Origin: JAKACA01 sp963769255
GTDB lineage: Bacteria; Actinomycetota; Acidimicrobiia; Acidimicrobiales; Bog-793
Length of the DNA: 64,000 nucleotides
NCBI GenBank assembly: GCA_963769255.1
Contig: CAVYKV010000003.1
Coordinates: 310,001-374,000, forward strand
Direction: 5' to 3'
The notes beneath the pieces are model-generated. The model worked only from the letters and a program-made list of their open reading frames with translations. It was not told the DNA's origin and ran no database searches. The position numbers were made by a program, and so were the translations under genes. Shown in pieces: positions 15,737 to 24,505 of this stretch (the stretch's first letter is position 1; the number at the start of each line of letters is the position of its first letter).

Positions 15737-16525
15737 TCAGGCCGGCAGCTCCTCAGCGTTGAGCAGCCCCAGGATCTCGTCGTGGACGCGCTCGTCGGCT
15801 GAGCACACGAGAGACAAGGAGCTTGGCGTCCAGGCTGCTCCAGCCGTGTCCGTCGCTCGTCCTCCAGCTTCGGTCACGAGCAGGGAGCCGGCGGCGATGT
15901 GCACGAGGTCAGGGGCGGCAAAGAACACGCATCCGGCGATCTGACCGGTCGCCACGTAGGCCAGGGACAGGCTGGTCGAGAAGCTCCGAACGTCCCACCC
16001 ATCTGATCGGATGGCCGATGCGAGGCGGCGAGCAGCTCGCCCCCGTTCCGGTTCGGACGTGGGCCAGGCGCCGAAGTCGAGAACCAGGCTCGCGGAGGAG
16101 GCACTGATGGGCTCTTGTCGGTCAGCGCACAGACGCCAGGCGCCGTGGCCCGCCTCGGCGACGAGGACGTCCCCGGCAGAACCATCGCCGACGACCGAGA
16201 CCGAAACGCTGCCCTCCTCGACGAGGGCAACGTTGACGGCGAAGAGCGGAATGCCCGACGCGAAGTTCCGAGTGCCACAGATGGGATCGACGAGCCAGTA
16301 GCTGCCGGCACGAGGCACCTCGCCGCCTCGTTCCTCTCCGATCACAGGCCGTGGGAACGACTCCGTCAGCGACTGGCGGATGAGGTCTTCGACCGCGACG
16401 TCAGCGTCGGTCACCACGTCCCGACCGACCTTCGAGTGGATGTCGCCCGCGCCGCGTCGGGCAAGCAGCAGGCCCTCCCGGACGGCCGCGATGGCGGCCG
16501 ACGTCTCGGCCCGTAGAAGGTTCAT
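15737..16525 (-). CDS. Inositol monophosphatase-like protein with altered metal site
   Basis: The 262-residue protein aligns over its full length with the IMPase/fructose-bisphosphatase superfamily: GEERGG (Glu64-Glu65), WLVDPICGTRNFASG (residues 77-91) and VHIAAGSLLVTEAGG (208-222). In active enzymes the second motif is DPxDGTxNF and the third WDxAAG. Here Cys83 replaces the second Asp and His209 replaces the last metal-binding Asp. Two of the usual Mg2+ ligands are therefore missing, and activity may be lost, changed or use another metal. ATG 16525 begins the domain. The substrate cannot be assigned. Confidence 0.8.
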   Translation of the reverse strand: MNLLRAETSAAIAAVREGLLLARRGAGDIHSKVGRDVVTDADVAVEDLIRQSLTESFPRPVIGEERGGEVPRAGSYWLVDPICGTRNFASGIPLFAVNVALVEEGSVSVSVVGDGSAGDVLVAEAGHGAWRLCADRQEPISASSASLVLDFGAWPTSEPERGRAARRLASAIRSDGWDVRSFSTSLSLAYVATGQIAGCVFFAAPDLVHIAAGSLLVTEAGGRATDTAGAAWTPSSLSLVCSADERVHDEILGLLNAEELPA

Positions 16526-16589
16526 GGTTCCATCTTGACGGTCGGCGGCTGGGCGCCGGTCGCCTCGCCGGGGTCGTATGGGAAGGGGG

Positions 16590-19500
16590 TCAGGGTTTCT
16601 TGTAGACAAACCTGGCGGAGCTGGCGCCCCGTCCTTTCCCGGTGAAGTAGCTCTCCACGGTCACGACGCTCACCGTCGCCGCCGTACCCGCCTTCCCGGG
16701 AGGTGACGTCGCCTCGACGGCGACCGTGGTGCCGCAGTCGAGGAACGACGGTACGGGGGCGAAGGACGCTGCTTTGGCGTTCCCGAAGTAGACGCCCAGA
16801 GCACAGCCGAGGTTGTCACCGCGCACGGCCACCTTGGTGCCTCCCGCGGGCGAGCCGGTGTCCGGCGCCACCGAGGTGACGTCCGGTTCGCCAGGTGGGT
16901 AGAGGTAGAGGAGGTTTGCCGGCTTGTCGGGGTTACAGGCGGTGACGGTGCAGACACGGACGTGGACGAGGGCAGGACTTTGTTGCACCGTCTCGGTCGT
17001 GAGCTCGTCACCGCTCTTGACGATGAAGCGGTACTGGGTGCCGAACGAGAGGTCGCTCTTGCTGTCGACGAACTCGACTGGCGCCATCAGCTGCCCCGCG
17101 AATCCCGTGCCGGTGATCTCGATCGGTGTCCCCCCGGTGTCGGGAGCGCCGTGGACGTGGTTCAGCTCCCGCTTGTTGACCGTGTTCACGACGCCGGTGA
17201 CAACGGGCACGCCGGCGTAGGCGAGCGAGACGGGTGCGGACTGCCCAGCCAGCGTCCGCACGCTCAGCGGGAACCGGGCAACGCCCGAGGTCAGTGGCAC
17301 TGCCGGAGCCAGGATCTGCATGGTCGTCCCGGTCACGAAGACATAGCTGGTGTCGGCGGAGGCTTCCAGTCCTGGTGGTCCCACATCGGCCCACTCGACG
17401 GTCATCGGGCCGAGGCCAGAACCGTGGATGGTGACGACGGTGCCGCCCTTCTCGCTCGCGAGGTCGGTCGGCCCTTCCGAGGTGGACACCGAGGTGAGGC
17501 GGGGCGTGGGCAGGTAGTCGAACTCGGTCGGCGCCGGAGCCGTCTCGCACTCGCAGCCGGCCGGGGCGACGAGAACGCCGAGCGAGTCAACCCTGACGGC
17601 ACCCTCCGCAGGCGGAAGGATCGTGCCGGGCCTGCTCGAGCCGTGGGCATTCGTGACCTTCACCTGCACCTGGCAGATGTCGTTGCCAGCGTTCTCGCCG
17701 GCGAAGACGCCGGTGGACGGGAGGGGGGAACATGCCGTCTTGGACGAGAACGTCGGTGGGACGGCCGAGATCTCGTCGGGGCTCTCGATCTTGAAGGACG
17801 TGGCAGCCACACCGCCGAAGCTGACGCCTGTGGCTTCGCCGAAGCCGGCACCGAACAGTTTCACCGCCGATGGCGCCGTCTCGGGCCCGGCGATCGGGAC
17901 CACCCCGTCGAGGCTCGGCAGGACGTTGGAGGCACTCGTGTCGACGTACTGGAATGTCGCCTGCGGCCCCGGGGCACTCGTCTGCCCGTCCAGCAGGGTC
18001 ACGATGACGTCGGCCCCCCCGGCACCGTCTTGCGGGGCGGGGGCGTCGGGCGGACGCGTGTGCGACGCCGGCGGGAGGACCGCCGTGATCGAGGTCGCGC
18101 TCGTCACGGTGAAACTCGCCGGCGAGAGCTGGGCGTCGCCGATCTCGATGGACGCAACCGCCGAGATTCCAGCGGCCTCGAAACCCGCCCCGCTGACCGT
18201 CACCTCCTCCCCGCCAGCGGTCGAGCCGGAGGCCGGGCTGAGGCTCGAGACGAGTGGCCGGCTGGCCGAGGCGGCCGACCGGCACAGGTAGTACGACAGC
18301 CCGGCGGTGCCGCCGGGACCGGTCAGACGTGGCGAACCCAGCCCGGAAGCGAGGTCGTAACCAGCGGTGGCCGGGTACACGAGGCCGTCGTCGAGGCCGT
18401 AGACGTCGTTGTTTCCTGTGGTGACGTCGTTGAAGGATGCCTTGTATTCGGCGGGATCCGAGGCCACGGAATACAGCGAGGGGCTGACGAAGCCGACGCC
18501 GTGTCTCGTGGCCGCGTTGGAGGTACACGTCGGGGAGGCGTTCGTGAGCGCCACGAGGGCGGCCCAGATGGGCGTGGCAGACGAGGTGCCCCCGACGGTT
18601 CCCCATCCGCCACCGGCGGCTTGGAAGATCGTGATGGCCCCGGTGAACTCGTCAGCCTGTGCGGAGACGTCGGGCACGAGCCTGCAGGGCGTTGCGGCGG
18701 CGGCTCCGGCGACCTCCGTCTGGCAGAACGTCGCCGGATAGCCGAAGCTCGTCTCGACCTTGGCGGCATTCGCGTAGTCGGCACTCCCTGGGCGGGCGAT
18801 GCCGGGGACCGTCGCCTGGCGCTGCCAAGCCGGCATGGCCCAGGACTCCGAGATGCCACCACCGCCGGCGCCACCATCGGCACCGTCGTTCCAGACGTGC
18901 TCGAGGGGCGGCTCCGTGGCGGCGTCGATCGTCGTGCCTCCGACCGCGACCACGTATGGCTGGCTGGCGGGGTCGTCGACGGACAGCGGGTTCTGTCCCG
19001 ACACGGGCGTAGACGTCTCGCTTGTGTTGCAGTCATCCGAGCCGTTGTCGCCCGCCGCCCCGAAGATCGACTCGCCCTGGGCGGCGGCCTGTTCGAAGAG
19101 CAGATTCTCGGCTTGCTGGAGGCCGGGTTGGCCTTGCTGGATCGCCTGTTCGCAGAGCCCCCAGCTCGTGCTCACCACCTGGTCCTGGTCGGCGTCGATG
19201 ATGGAGAGGTACTCATCCACAGGGTCGTAGTCGATCCCGTTCGTCCCCGGGCTCGGACCCTCGTAGACGTCGATGTCGGCACCGGGCGCCAAGGCCGAGA
19301 TGTCCTCGACGTCGAGGGTCGCCTCGCCACTCCCTGGCCCGGCCGGCTGTTCGCCGTCGACGGGGATCACGCGAAGGCGCTTCATCATGCTCTTGGCGGC
19401 GGTGGCGCCGAAGTAGCACGTGTCGAACGTTTCGATATCCGAGGGCATGAACGGCTCGAGCTCGTACAGGGCGACGTGCTGGCCGGCTCCGACATCGCCG

Positions 19501-20276
19501 CTCCGGTACAAGCCGAAGGCGCCGTAGCTGTTGGCGATGGCGTCGTCGGTGAGACCTCCGAAGGACTGCGCGACCGCCTGAGCGGCCCTGCAGGCGGTGG
19601 GGGAGCCGGCCGGGTGGGCGATCTGCACCGTGCGAGGAGGGTCGCTGGGGCCCTTGGCGGCGAGCGGCGTGCGGAGCAGGCCTACTGCCTGCGGCTGCAC
19701 GACATCGTCGAGGCCGATCACGGCTTCCACGAATCGGCTGATCGAGGATGGCAGTCGTACGGCCGCAGTCGTGGCACGGCCGAGGGAGCCGTTGGACAAC
19801 CGGTAGCGCTCGAGACCCGTGTGGAACGCTCGCTCCACTGACTGTGCCGTCCCTTCGAACCGCACGAAGAGACCGTCGCTCGAGATGCCGGTCACGGTCA
19901 GGCCGTCTTCCCGCAGGAGCCGGCGGACGGCCTCGATGGCCGGTGGGGACGGGCCGAACCGGCCGGCGAATGCGCCCGGTGCAAGGTATCGGCCGAACGA
20001 TGGCGAGCTCTCGTCCGTGACGGCGCTGATGAAAGCGACGAGGGCGGGGGAGTTGCTCGGCTGGAGCACGACCTCGCCCCCGACGGTGGCGCTGGCCGGC
20101 AACGGCCCGGTCGCCGTGGCGCCCGCCGGCGGTACGGCGGCCGGTTCGATCATCGCGAGCCCCGCCGGCTTGGGCGAGGCGGCTGCGGCCACACCGGCCG
20201 CCGAGGCGGCTTGCGAGCCGACCGCGAGTGCGAGCAGTGCGGCCCCGGCAAGAGCCCTACAGCGTGTCGCGCGCAT
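16590..20276 (-). CDS. Secreted S53 family (sedolisin/pro-kumamolisin) peptidase with TIG-like domains
   Basis: The 1228-residue preproprotein begins at ATG 20276 behind a purine-rich GGAGGGGAGAAGG site. It has a Sec signal peptide (to about Ala27), a pro-kumamolisin activation domain (about 55-205) and an S53 catalytic domain (about 235-660). Catalytic residues are in place: Glu318 and Asp322 in GSGEATLDVE, oxyanion Asp410 in GAAGDNGS and Ser565 in GGTSSATP. A calcium site is present at the C-terminal end of the domain (Asp617, Asp641). The last 550 residues form several IPT/TIG-like beta domains. S53 enzymes are acid-active serine-carboxyl proteases, suggesting extracellular proteolysis at low pH. 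Confidence 0.92.
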   Translation of the reverse strand: MRATRCRALAGAALLALAVGSQAASAAGVAAAASPKPAGLAMIEPAAVPPAGATATGPLPASATVGGEVVLQPSNSPALVAFISAVTDESSPSFGRYLAPGAFAGRFGPSPPAIEAVRRLLREDGLTVTGISSDGLFVRFEGTAQSVERAFHTGLERYRLSNGSLGRATTAAVRLPSSISRFVEAVIGLDDVVQPQAVGLLRTPLAAKGPSDPPRTVQIAHPAGSPTACRAAQAVAQSFGGLTDDAIANSYGAFGLYRSGDVGAGQHVALYELEPFMPSDIETFDTCYFGATAAKSMMKRLRVIPVDGEQPAGPGSGEATLDVEDISALAPGADIDVYEGPSPGTNGIDYDPVDEYLSIIDADQDQVVSTSWGLCEQAIQQGQPGLQQAENLLFEQAAAQGESIFGAAGDNGSDDCNTSETSTPVSGQNPLSVDDPASQPYVVAVGGTTIDAATEPPLEHVWNDGADGGAGGGGISESWAMPAWQRQATVPGIARPGSADYANAAKVETSFGYPATFCQTEVAGAAAATPCRLVPDVSAQADEFTGAITIFQAAGGGWGTVGGTSSATPIWAALVALTNASPTCTSNAATRHGVGFVSPSLYSVASDPAEYKASFNDVTTGNNDVYGLDDGLVYPATAGYDLASGLGSPRLTGPGGTAGLSYYLCRSAASASRPLVSSLSPASGSTAGGEEVTVSGAGFEAAGISAVASIEIGDAQLSPASFTVTSATSITAVLPPASHTRPPDAPAPQDGAGGADVIVTLLDGQTSAPGPQATFQYVDTSASNVLPSLDGVVPIAGPETAPSAVKLFGAGFGEATGVSFGGVAATSFKIESPDEISAVPPTFSSKTACSPLPSTGVFAGENAGNDICQVQVKVTNAHGSSRPGTILPPAEGAVRVDSLGVLVAPAGCECETAPAPTEFDYLPTPRLTSVSTSEGPTDLASEKGGTVVTIHGSGLGPMTVEWADVGPPGLEASADTSYVFVTGTTMQILAPAVPLTSGVARFPLSVRTLAGQSAPVSLAYAGVPVVTGVVNTVNKRELNHVHGAPDTGGTPIEITGTGFAGQLMAPVEFVDSKSDLSFGTQYRFIVKSGDELTTETVQQSPALVHVRVCTVTACNPDKPANLLYLYPPGEPDVTSVAPDTGSPAGGTKVAVRGDNLGCALGVYFGNAKAASFAPVPSFLDCGTTVAVEATSPPGKAGTAATVSVVTVESYFTGKGRGASSARFVYKKP

Positions 20277-20483
20277 CCTTCTCCCCTCCCGGGCGGACCT
20301 GCGGTCGCCGGCCGTCAGCGCCGACCTCTCGAATACCAGCACCGTCACTAGTGGTCCGGCAAGCCGGGTCACGGCCGGCGACCACCTTGAGCGGGTCGTC
20401 GGTCGCCGCTGCGGAATTGGCGACGAGGGACCCGCACGGTCACCAGCTGTCCGGGAGGCGGGCGGCACGGGAGGGGACGGGCG

Positions 20484-21110
20484 TCACATCCCGGTGTCCA
20501 GACCAGCACCGACGACAACCTCGCGAAACGACCCGACCGGATCCGGTGGATAGTCAGGCTCCTGAGGCCAGTGAGCGACCTCAGCCCGTGCCCACTCGGC
20601 CCACCGCTCCGTGGCGGCGTTCACCTCCCAGAGGTATCGCCACATCAGTCCGCTCACGGCCAGTCGGTCTGCGTAGGGCGCACGGCCCTGCAGGTACTCA
20701 CTTGCCAGTTGTCGACCGACGGACAGATTTGCGGCGGCATGGGCGTGCACGGCGTCAATGTTGGCCACCAAAGCGGCGCGTGAACCTTGGTCTGCAAAGG
20801 CGATCTTCACCATCGCTTCGAACTCGACGACGGCCGGAGCACCCGGAACCTCCAGCCACGCGGCCAGCGCTGTACGGCCTTCCGGCGTGATCCTGTAGAC
20901 AGTGCGGTTGCGACGACCGGTCTTCTCCCGTGTGGCCGCGGCGAAGCCGGCGGCGACGAGCTTCTTCGGCTCCTCGTAGAGCTTTGACTCCGCCCGCGGC
21001 CAGATGAACCGCAAGCTGCGGCCCATCTGCTTCGCCAACTCGTACGTCGTCCAGTCGCGGATGGCCAGCAGCGCTAACAGCGAATACGACGTCGTGGTGA
21101 GCGTTGCCAC
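20484..21110 (-). CDS. PadR family regulator, divergent from the SnoaL-like gene
   Basis: The 208-residue protein has an N-terminal winged helix (TTTSYSLLALLAIRDWTTYE, then LYEEPKKLVAAGFA and YRITPEGRTALAAWLE) and a Vir_act_alpha_C-type helical tail. The GTG at 21110 was chosen because it starts just before the domain and lies 5 nt from a perfect palindrome (21116-21142). That palindrome contains a minus-strand TATCCT hexamer 6 nt from this GTG, so the transcript may be leaderless. Autoregulation through the palindrome is very likely. Confidence 0.85.
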   Translation of the reverse strand: MATLTTTSYSLLALLAIRDWTTYELAKQMGRSLRFIWPRAESKLYEEPKKLVAAGFAAATREKTGRRNRTVYRITPEGRTALAAWLEVPGAPAVVEFEAMVKIAFADQGSRAALVANIDAVHAHAAANLSVGRQLASEYLQGRAPYADRLAVSGLMWRYLWEVNAATERWAEWARAEVAHWPQEPDYPPDPVGSFREVVVGAGLDTGM

Positions 21111-21112
21111 GG

Positions 21113-21142
21113 TTGCAGGATACTCCCAATGGGAGTATCCTG
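21113..21142. promoter_or_regulatory. 27-bp perfect palindrome overlapping divergent promoters
   Basis: Positions 21116-21142 form a perfect inverted repeat with 13-bp arms and one central base; the core half-site is GGATACTCCCA. On the plus strand TTGCAG (21113-21118) and TATCCT (21136-21141) are 17 bp apart, and ATG 21148 lies 6 nt beyond. By symmetry TATCCT also occurs on the minus strand (21122-21117), 6 nt before GTG 21110. A PadR dimer on this site would cover both -10 boxes and both starts. Confidence 0.8.
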
Positions 21143-21147
21143 GGTGC

Positions 21148-21639
21148 ATGGAGGCACAAGACCTGACAGCGCTGTACCGGCGGTGGCTGGCCGAGGTGTG
21201 GAGCAACGGCGGATTCGACGTGTCCGCCGAAGTTCTCGCCGAGGACCTGGGCGACCACAACCCGATGCCCGGTCAGCCCGCGGGAAGGGCCGGGCACGAC
21301 TACGCCACGAAGATGGTCCGCGCTGCCTTCCCGGACGCCCACTTCACCGCCGACGTCGTTGTGTCCGACGGCGAATTCGTTGCCGGCCGTTGGACCATGA
21401 CCGGAACGAACACCGGCCCGTTCGAGTTGTACGGGTTCCCACCGACCGGGCGGCCGGTGACCATGACCGGCCAGGAGGTCTTCAGGTACGCGGGCGGGCA
21501 TTTCGTTGAGGTCTGGCATTGCGAGGATGTGCCGGGAATGCTGACGCAGCTGGGTTTGGAGCCACCGAGGTTCGCCATGCGCATGGCAGCGCGGCGAAGT
21601 GCTCGGCGATATCGCAAACACAAGCCCGTCTCAATGTGA
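21148..21639 (+). CDS. SnoaL-like polyketide cyclase family protein
   Basis: The 163-residue protein has the SnoaL/ester-cyclase (NTF2-like) pattern: DLTALYRRWLAEVW helix, a PDAHFTADVVVSDGEFVAGRW strand pair, TGTNTGPF, GFPPTGRPVTMTGQEVFRYAGG and a final VWHCEDVPGMLTQLG segment. Many proteins of this group are of unknown function; some are cyclases or isomerases. It starts 6 nt after a -10-like TATCCT inside the palindrome and is probably a leaderless gene controlled by the divergent PadR. A basic tail (RMAARRSARRYRKHK) extends past the fold. Confidence 0.82.
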   Translation: MEAQDLTALYRRWLAEVWSNGGFDVSAEVLAEDLGDHNPMPGQPAGRAGHDYATKMVRAAFPDAHFTADVVVSDGEFVAGRWTMTGTNTGPFELYGFPPTGRPVTMTGQEVFRYAGGHFVEVWHCEDVPGMLTQLGLEPPRFAMRMAARRSARRYRKHKPVSM

Positions 21640-21780
21640 ACCCGCTCGCTCCCTTCGTAGCGGCCAGCGCGAAGCCATGACGATGCGGGTCCAGCCCACT
21701 GTCGAGGTGCAGTGGTCGTCGTGTGCCAGAAGATTCCCGAGTCGACGCCGGGGACTTGGGTCAGAGGGCAGACTTGCTCC

Positions 21781-21996
21781 GTGAACACCCGCTCGGCCGT
21801 CTGCCCGGCGGTCACCGGTCGCGACAACGAGTTGGCCGCCCTTGAAGCCGCAGCCGACGAACGCCGCTTGACGCTTATCGCCGGACAGGCGGGTATGGGC
21901 AAGTCCCGGCTCGCCGCCGAGGCGCTGCGAGGTGCCGCCTCCCGCGGCTTCGAGGCAATGGGCGCTGGGTTGTTGGAAGCGAGGGACGTCCGGTGA
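21781..21996 (+). pseudogene. N-terminal fragment of an AAA-ATPase/LuxR-type regulator
   Basis: From GTG 21781 the frame reads TRSAVCPAVTGRDNELAALE and continues to LTLIAGQAGMGKSRLAAEAL, the VGRDxEL start and Walker A of the large AAA_16-LuxR (MalT/LAL-like) regulators. It stops after 71 residues, overlapping the GTG of the next gene. The remaining ATPase and DNA-binding regions are absent. It is best read as a truncated remnant, though expression of the short peptide cannot be excluded. Confidence 0.65.
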
Positions 21997-22883
21997 CCGT
22001 TGATCCGCCGGCTCCGGCCGCCGGCGAGCATCTGCTCCGCCCTGCGCGTGCGCTCCTCGGCTGGCTCTCCGACCAGCAGGCCTACCGACTGCTTGCCTCA
22101 GGCCGGGACGATGCCGAGGCGACGCCTGAGCACCGAGGCCTCGTGGCGGCAGCGAGGGCAGCCGTCGCCGCGCGCAGTCCCGGCTCCGATCAGCGCGACA
22201 TCGTGTCGCCCCTACCGCCGGAGCTCGCCGATCACTCGGCCCAGCTCCAGTCGAGCACTCCCTCGCTCTTCGAGGACGGATGGCAGCTCGTCCTTGTCGA
22301 CATCTCGCGCGTCTGCGCCTTCCAGCCGGCTGTGTTCGCCTCGAGCGTGCCCGATCCGCCCGGCTGTCCGAGCGGGGACGACTGGCGTGGGCTCGCCCAG
22401 CTGACCGTCCCTCTGGCGGCACGCACGCCGCTTCGGGCGTCGTTCGACGAGGCCAGGAACGCGTGGGTCATCGTCTCGTCCAGCCGCAACCTGCGTCTTA
22501 TCGGTCGATTCACGGCTCCGGTGCCCGGTTCCCCTCTCGCCGAGGCCGCCGTCGAGACACCAGGCTTCGGCTTCGTCGTGACGATCGTGCCTTCGTACCT
22601 CCAGGTCGCCGAGTTCCGGGGACGTTACATCTTGCGCGACGGCTACCACCGTGCGCTCAGGCTGCTCGCCTCAGGAGTGCGACGGGTACCTGCCCTCGTG
22701 GGTACCATCGCCGCCATCGAACAGCTCACGGTGCCTGGCACGCTTCCGCAGGAGGCATTTCTCGGCGAGCGACCCCCAGTGCTGCCGGACTACCTCGCCG
22801 ACGACGTGGCGGCCGACGTTTCACTGCCGTCATCCCAGAAGATGGTGCTCATACAGGGAATGGAGATCGACTTCCTGTCCTGA
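21993..22883 (+). CDS. Hypothetical protein with ParB/Srx-like DGxHR motif
   Basis: I do not recognise this 296-residue protein as a whole. It starts at GTG 21993, overlapping the stop of the truncated ATPase fragment. Residues in the C-terminal third read RGRYILRDGYHRALRLLASG and then VRRVPALV, resembling the DGxHR-x-x-A loop of ParB/sulfiredoxin-like domains that bind nucleotides or catalyse transfer reactions. The rest contains mixed alpha/beta segments without signal peptide or TM helix. A 7-bp GC hairpin (22984-23001) without a T tract lies 100 bp downstream. Confidence 0.6.
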   Translation: MTVDPPAPAAGEHLLRPARALLGWLSDQQAYRLLASGRDDAEATPEHRGLVAAARAAVAARSPGSDQRDIVSPLPPELADHSAQLQSSTPSLFEDGWQLVLVDISRVCAFQPAVFASSVPDPPGCPSGDDWRGLAQLTVPLAARTPLRASFDEARNAWVIVSSSRNLRLIGRFTAPVPGSPLAEAAVETPGFGFVVTIVPSYLQVAEFRGRYILRDGYHRALRLLASGVRRVPALVGTIAAIEQLTVPGTLPQEAFLGERPPVLPDYLADDVAADVSLPSSQKMVLIQGMEIDFLS

Positions 22884-23051
22884 TCGTCCGTATCGAGCAG
22901 TCGTCGCCAGGTCGAGCGCCTGCTCCGCGATGGTCCCGAGAAGACGAAAGGCCTCCGGTTATGCTCGGCCCCTGCGCGGCTCAGCCCACCTTCCGGTGGG
23001 CCTCGGGCAGAGCCGAAGGGCCGAACTACTGGCGATTCCTCAGGAGACGTA

Positions 23052-24464
23052 ATGGCCGGCGTGAGCACGGATCCGACGCACACCACCCCAACCGGCACGG
23101 CGAGCGTTCCGGAGGGTGACGACCCGCCGCGAACGGGCCGCCGCGCACTCATCATGGGGATGGCCGTCGGTGTGGGTGGTCTCGTTGCGGAGGGTCTGCT
23201 GAAGGCGGAGCCCGCCGGGGCGAGTACAGATCCGGTACTGCTCGGACAGGCCAACGCCTCCTCGATGCTCACCGAGGTCAGCAATACAAACGACTCGACA
23301 CCGACCGCTGCCGTCCAATGCGATGACGTCGGCGGTGGAATCGGGCCGGCGCTCGTGGCGATGCTGACGAACGTCGACAATGCCTCTCCGGCGATCCAGG
23401 CCTCATCAGCTGGAAGTGGCCCGGCCATCGAGGCTTCGACGGCGACAGCGGGGGCCGCCGTGCAAGCGACGACCACCGGTTCCTCTCCGGCCATCGTTGC
23501 ACTCACGAACGCCGCCGCCCCCGCCACGGCGTTGGAGGTCGGCGACGGTGGCGTCGGCAAGGGGTCGGGAATCGTCGTCGACCTGAGCTACACGCCCAAC
23601 GACGCCACGGCCCTCCTCGTCAATACCGCCGGTGGCGGTTACGCCATCTACGCAAAGTGCACGCTCTCCACCAACTCGATGGCGGTCATCGCAGCCTTCC
23701 ACGAAGGGCTCGGACCGGCGATGGAGCTAAACATCGACAACATCGCCAACGTGCAGCCGGTCATCACCGCCACGACCAACGGGTCCGGGCCGGCGATTGC
23801 AGTGGGGAACGGCGCCGGCGGGCTTGGGGGTGGGATGACGGCCACTATCAGCGGCGAGCTGAATTACTCGCCGCCGCTCACGGCCGTCACGTCCGGTCGC
23901 GGCCCTGCGGTGCGAGCGACCGTCGACAACCCAGAGAGCGGCGGTCCGGCGTTCGAGGGCAGTGTGACCGGCGTCGGTCCGGCGATGCGGGCCGAGACCT
24001 CGGGGACGGGCTCTGCTCTTCTCGGCGAGATCACGAACACGAAGAGCGCCAGCCCTGCCGTCTCCGGCATCACGGCCGGCAAGGGGCACGGTGTGGCCGG
24101 CGCCACGGCCGGCGCCACGGCCGCTGGCGTGGCGGGAACTGGCAGTCACGGAGCGACGGGTGTGAGCGGCGAGAGCGACTTCGGTGTCGGTGTGCGGGCC
24201 GTCAGCAAGGCCGGGGCTGCTCTCGAGGTCAACGGAAAGGTCACGTTCAGCCGAAGCGGCGTCGCCACGGTTCCCTCCCACGCGAAGAGCGTCAAGGTCG
24301 AGCTGGACGGAGTTTCGAAGGACAGCATGGTTCTAGCGACGATCCAGCAGCTTTCGGGGGCTGTCGGAGTCGCCAATGTGGTCCCGGAGAGCAGCTCCTT
24401 CGTCATCAACCTGTCGGACGCCGTGCCTCAGGCCCTCCGAGTGGCGTGGATGGTCCTCGACTGA
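23052..24464 (+). CDS. Exported repeat protein rich in Gly-Pro-Ala-(V/I/M) units
   Basis: The 470-residue protein starts at ATG 23052 with AGGAG upstream. A hydrophilic N-terminus with the twin Arg TGRRALIMGMAVGVGGLVAEG looks like a Tat-type signal. Most of the chain is an irregular repeat of about 20-30 residues built on (S/T)xGxGPA(V/I/M)xAxT, for example SAGSGPAIEAST, TNGSGPAIAVGN, TSGRGPAVRAT and TSGTGSALLGE. This is probably a beta-solenoid stalk. A C-terminal domain of about 80 residues begins near VNGKVTFSRSG and recalls tail-fibre-like end domains. Function is unknown; a surface or fibre role is inferred. Confidence 0.65.
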   Translation: MAGVSTDPTHTTPTGTASVPEGDDPPRTGRRALIMGMAVGVGGLVAEGLLKAEPAGASTDPVLLGQANASSMLTEVSNTNDSTPTAAVQCDDVGGGIGPALVAMLTNVDNASPAIQASSAGSGPAIEASTATAGAAVQATTTGSSPAIVALTNAAAPATALEVGDGGVGKGSGIVVDLSYTPNDATALLVNTAGGGYAIYAKCTLSTNSMAVIAAFHEGLGPAMELNIDNIANVQPVITATTNGSGPAIAVGNGAGGLGGGMTATISGELNYSPPLTAVTSGRGPAVRATVDNPESGGPAFEGSVTGVGPAMRAETSGTGSALLGEITNTKSASPAVSGITAGKGHGVAGATAGATAAGVAGTGSHGATGVSGESDFGVGVRAVSKAGAALEVNGKVTFSRSGVATVPSHAKSVKVELDGVSKDSMVLATIQQLSGAVGVANVVPESSSFVINLSDAVPQALRVAWMVLD

Positions 24465-24505
24465 GAGGGCGTGCCGGTCGGAGCTGGCGCCAACCTCGAT
24501 GGAAG

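Noticed and set aside
16962..19841. A 959-residue open frame on the plus strand
   Set aside because: It is antisense to the catalytic domain of the sedolisin at 16590-20276, is rich in Arg, Gly and Val as expected for a GC-driven shadow, and has no recognisable motif.
22984..23001. GC hairpin as a rho-independent terminator
   Set aside because: A 7-bp stem with TTCC loop is present but no T tract follows on either strand and it lies 100 bp past the gene end.
23657..24505. Upstream extension of the second sedolisin frame
   Set aside because: The first 283 residues overlap the preceding gene out of frame and are Arg-rich; the real gene starts near 24506.
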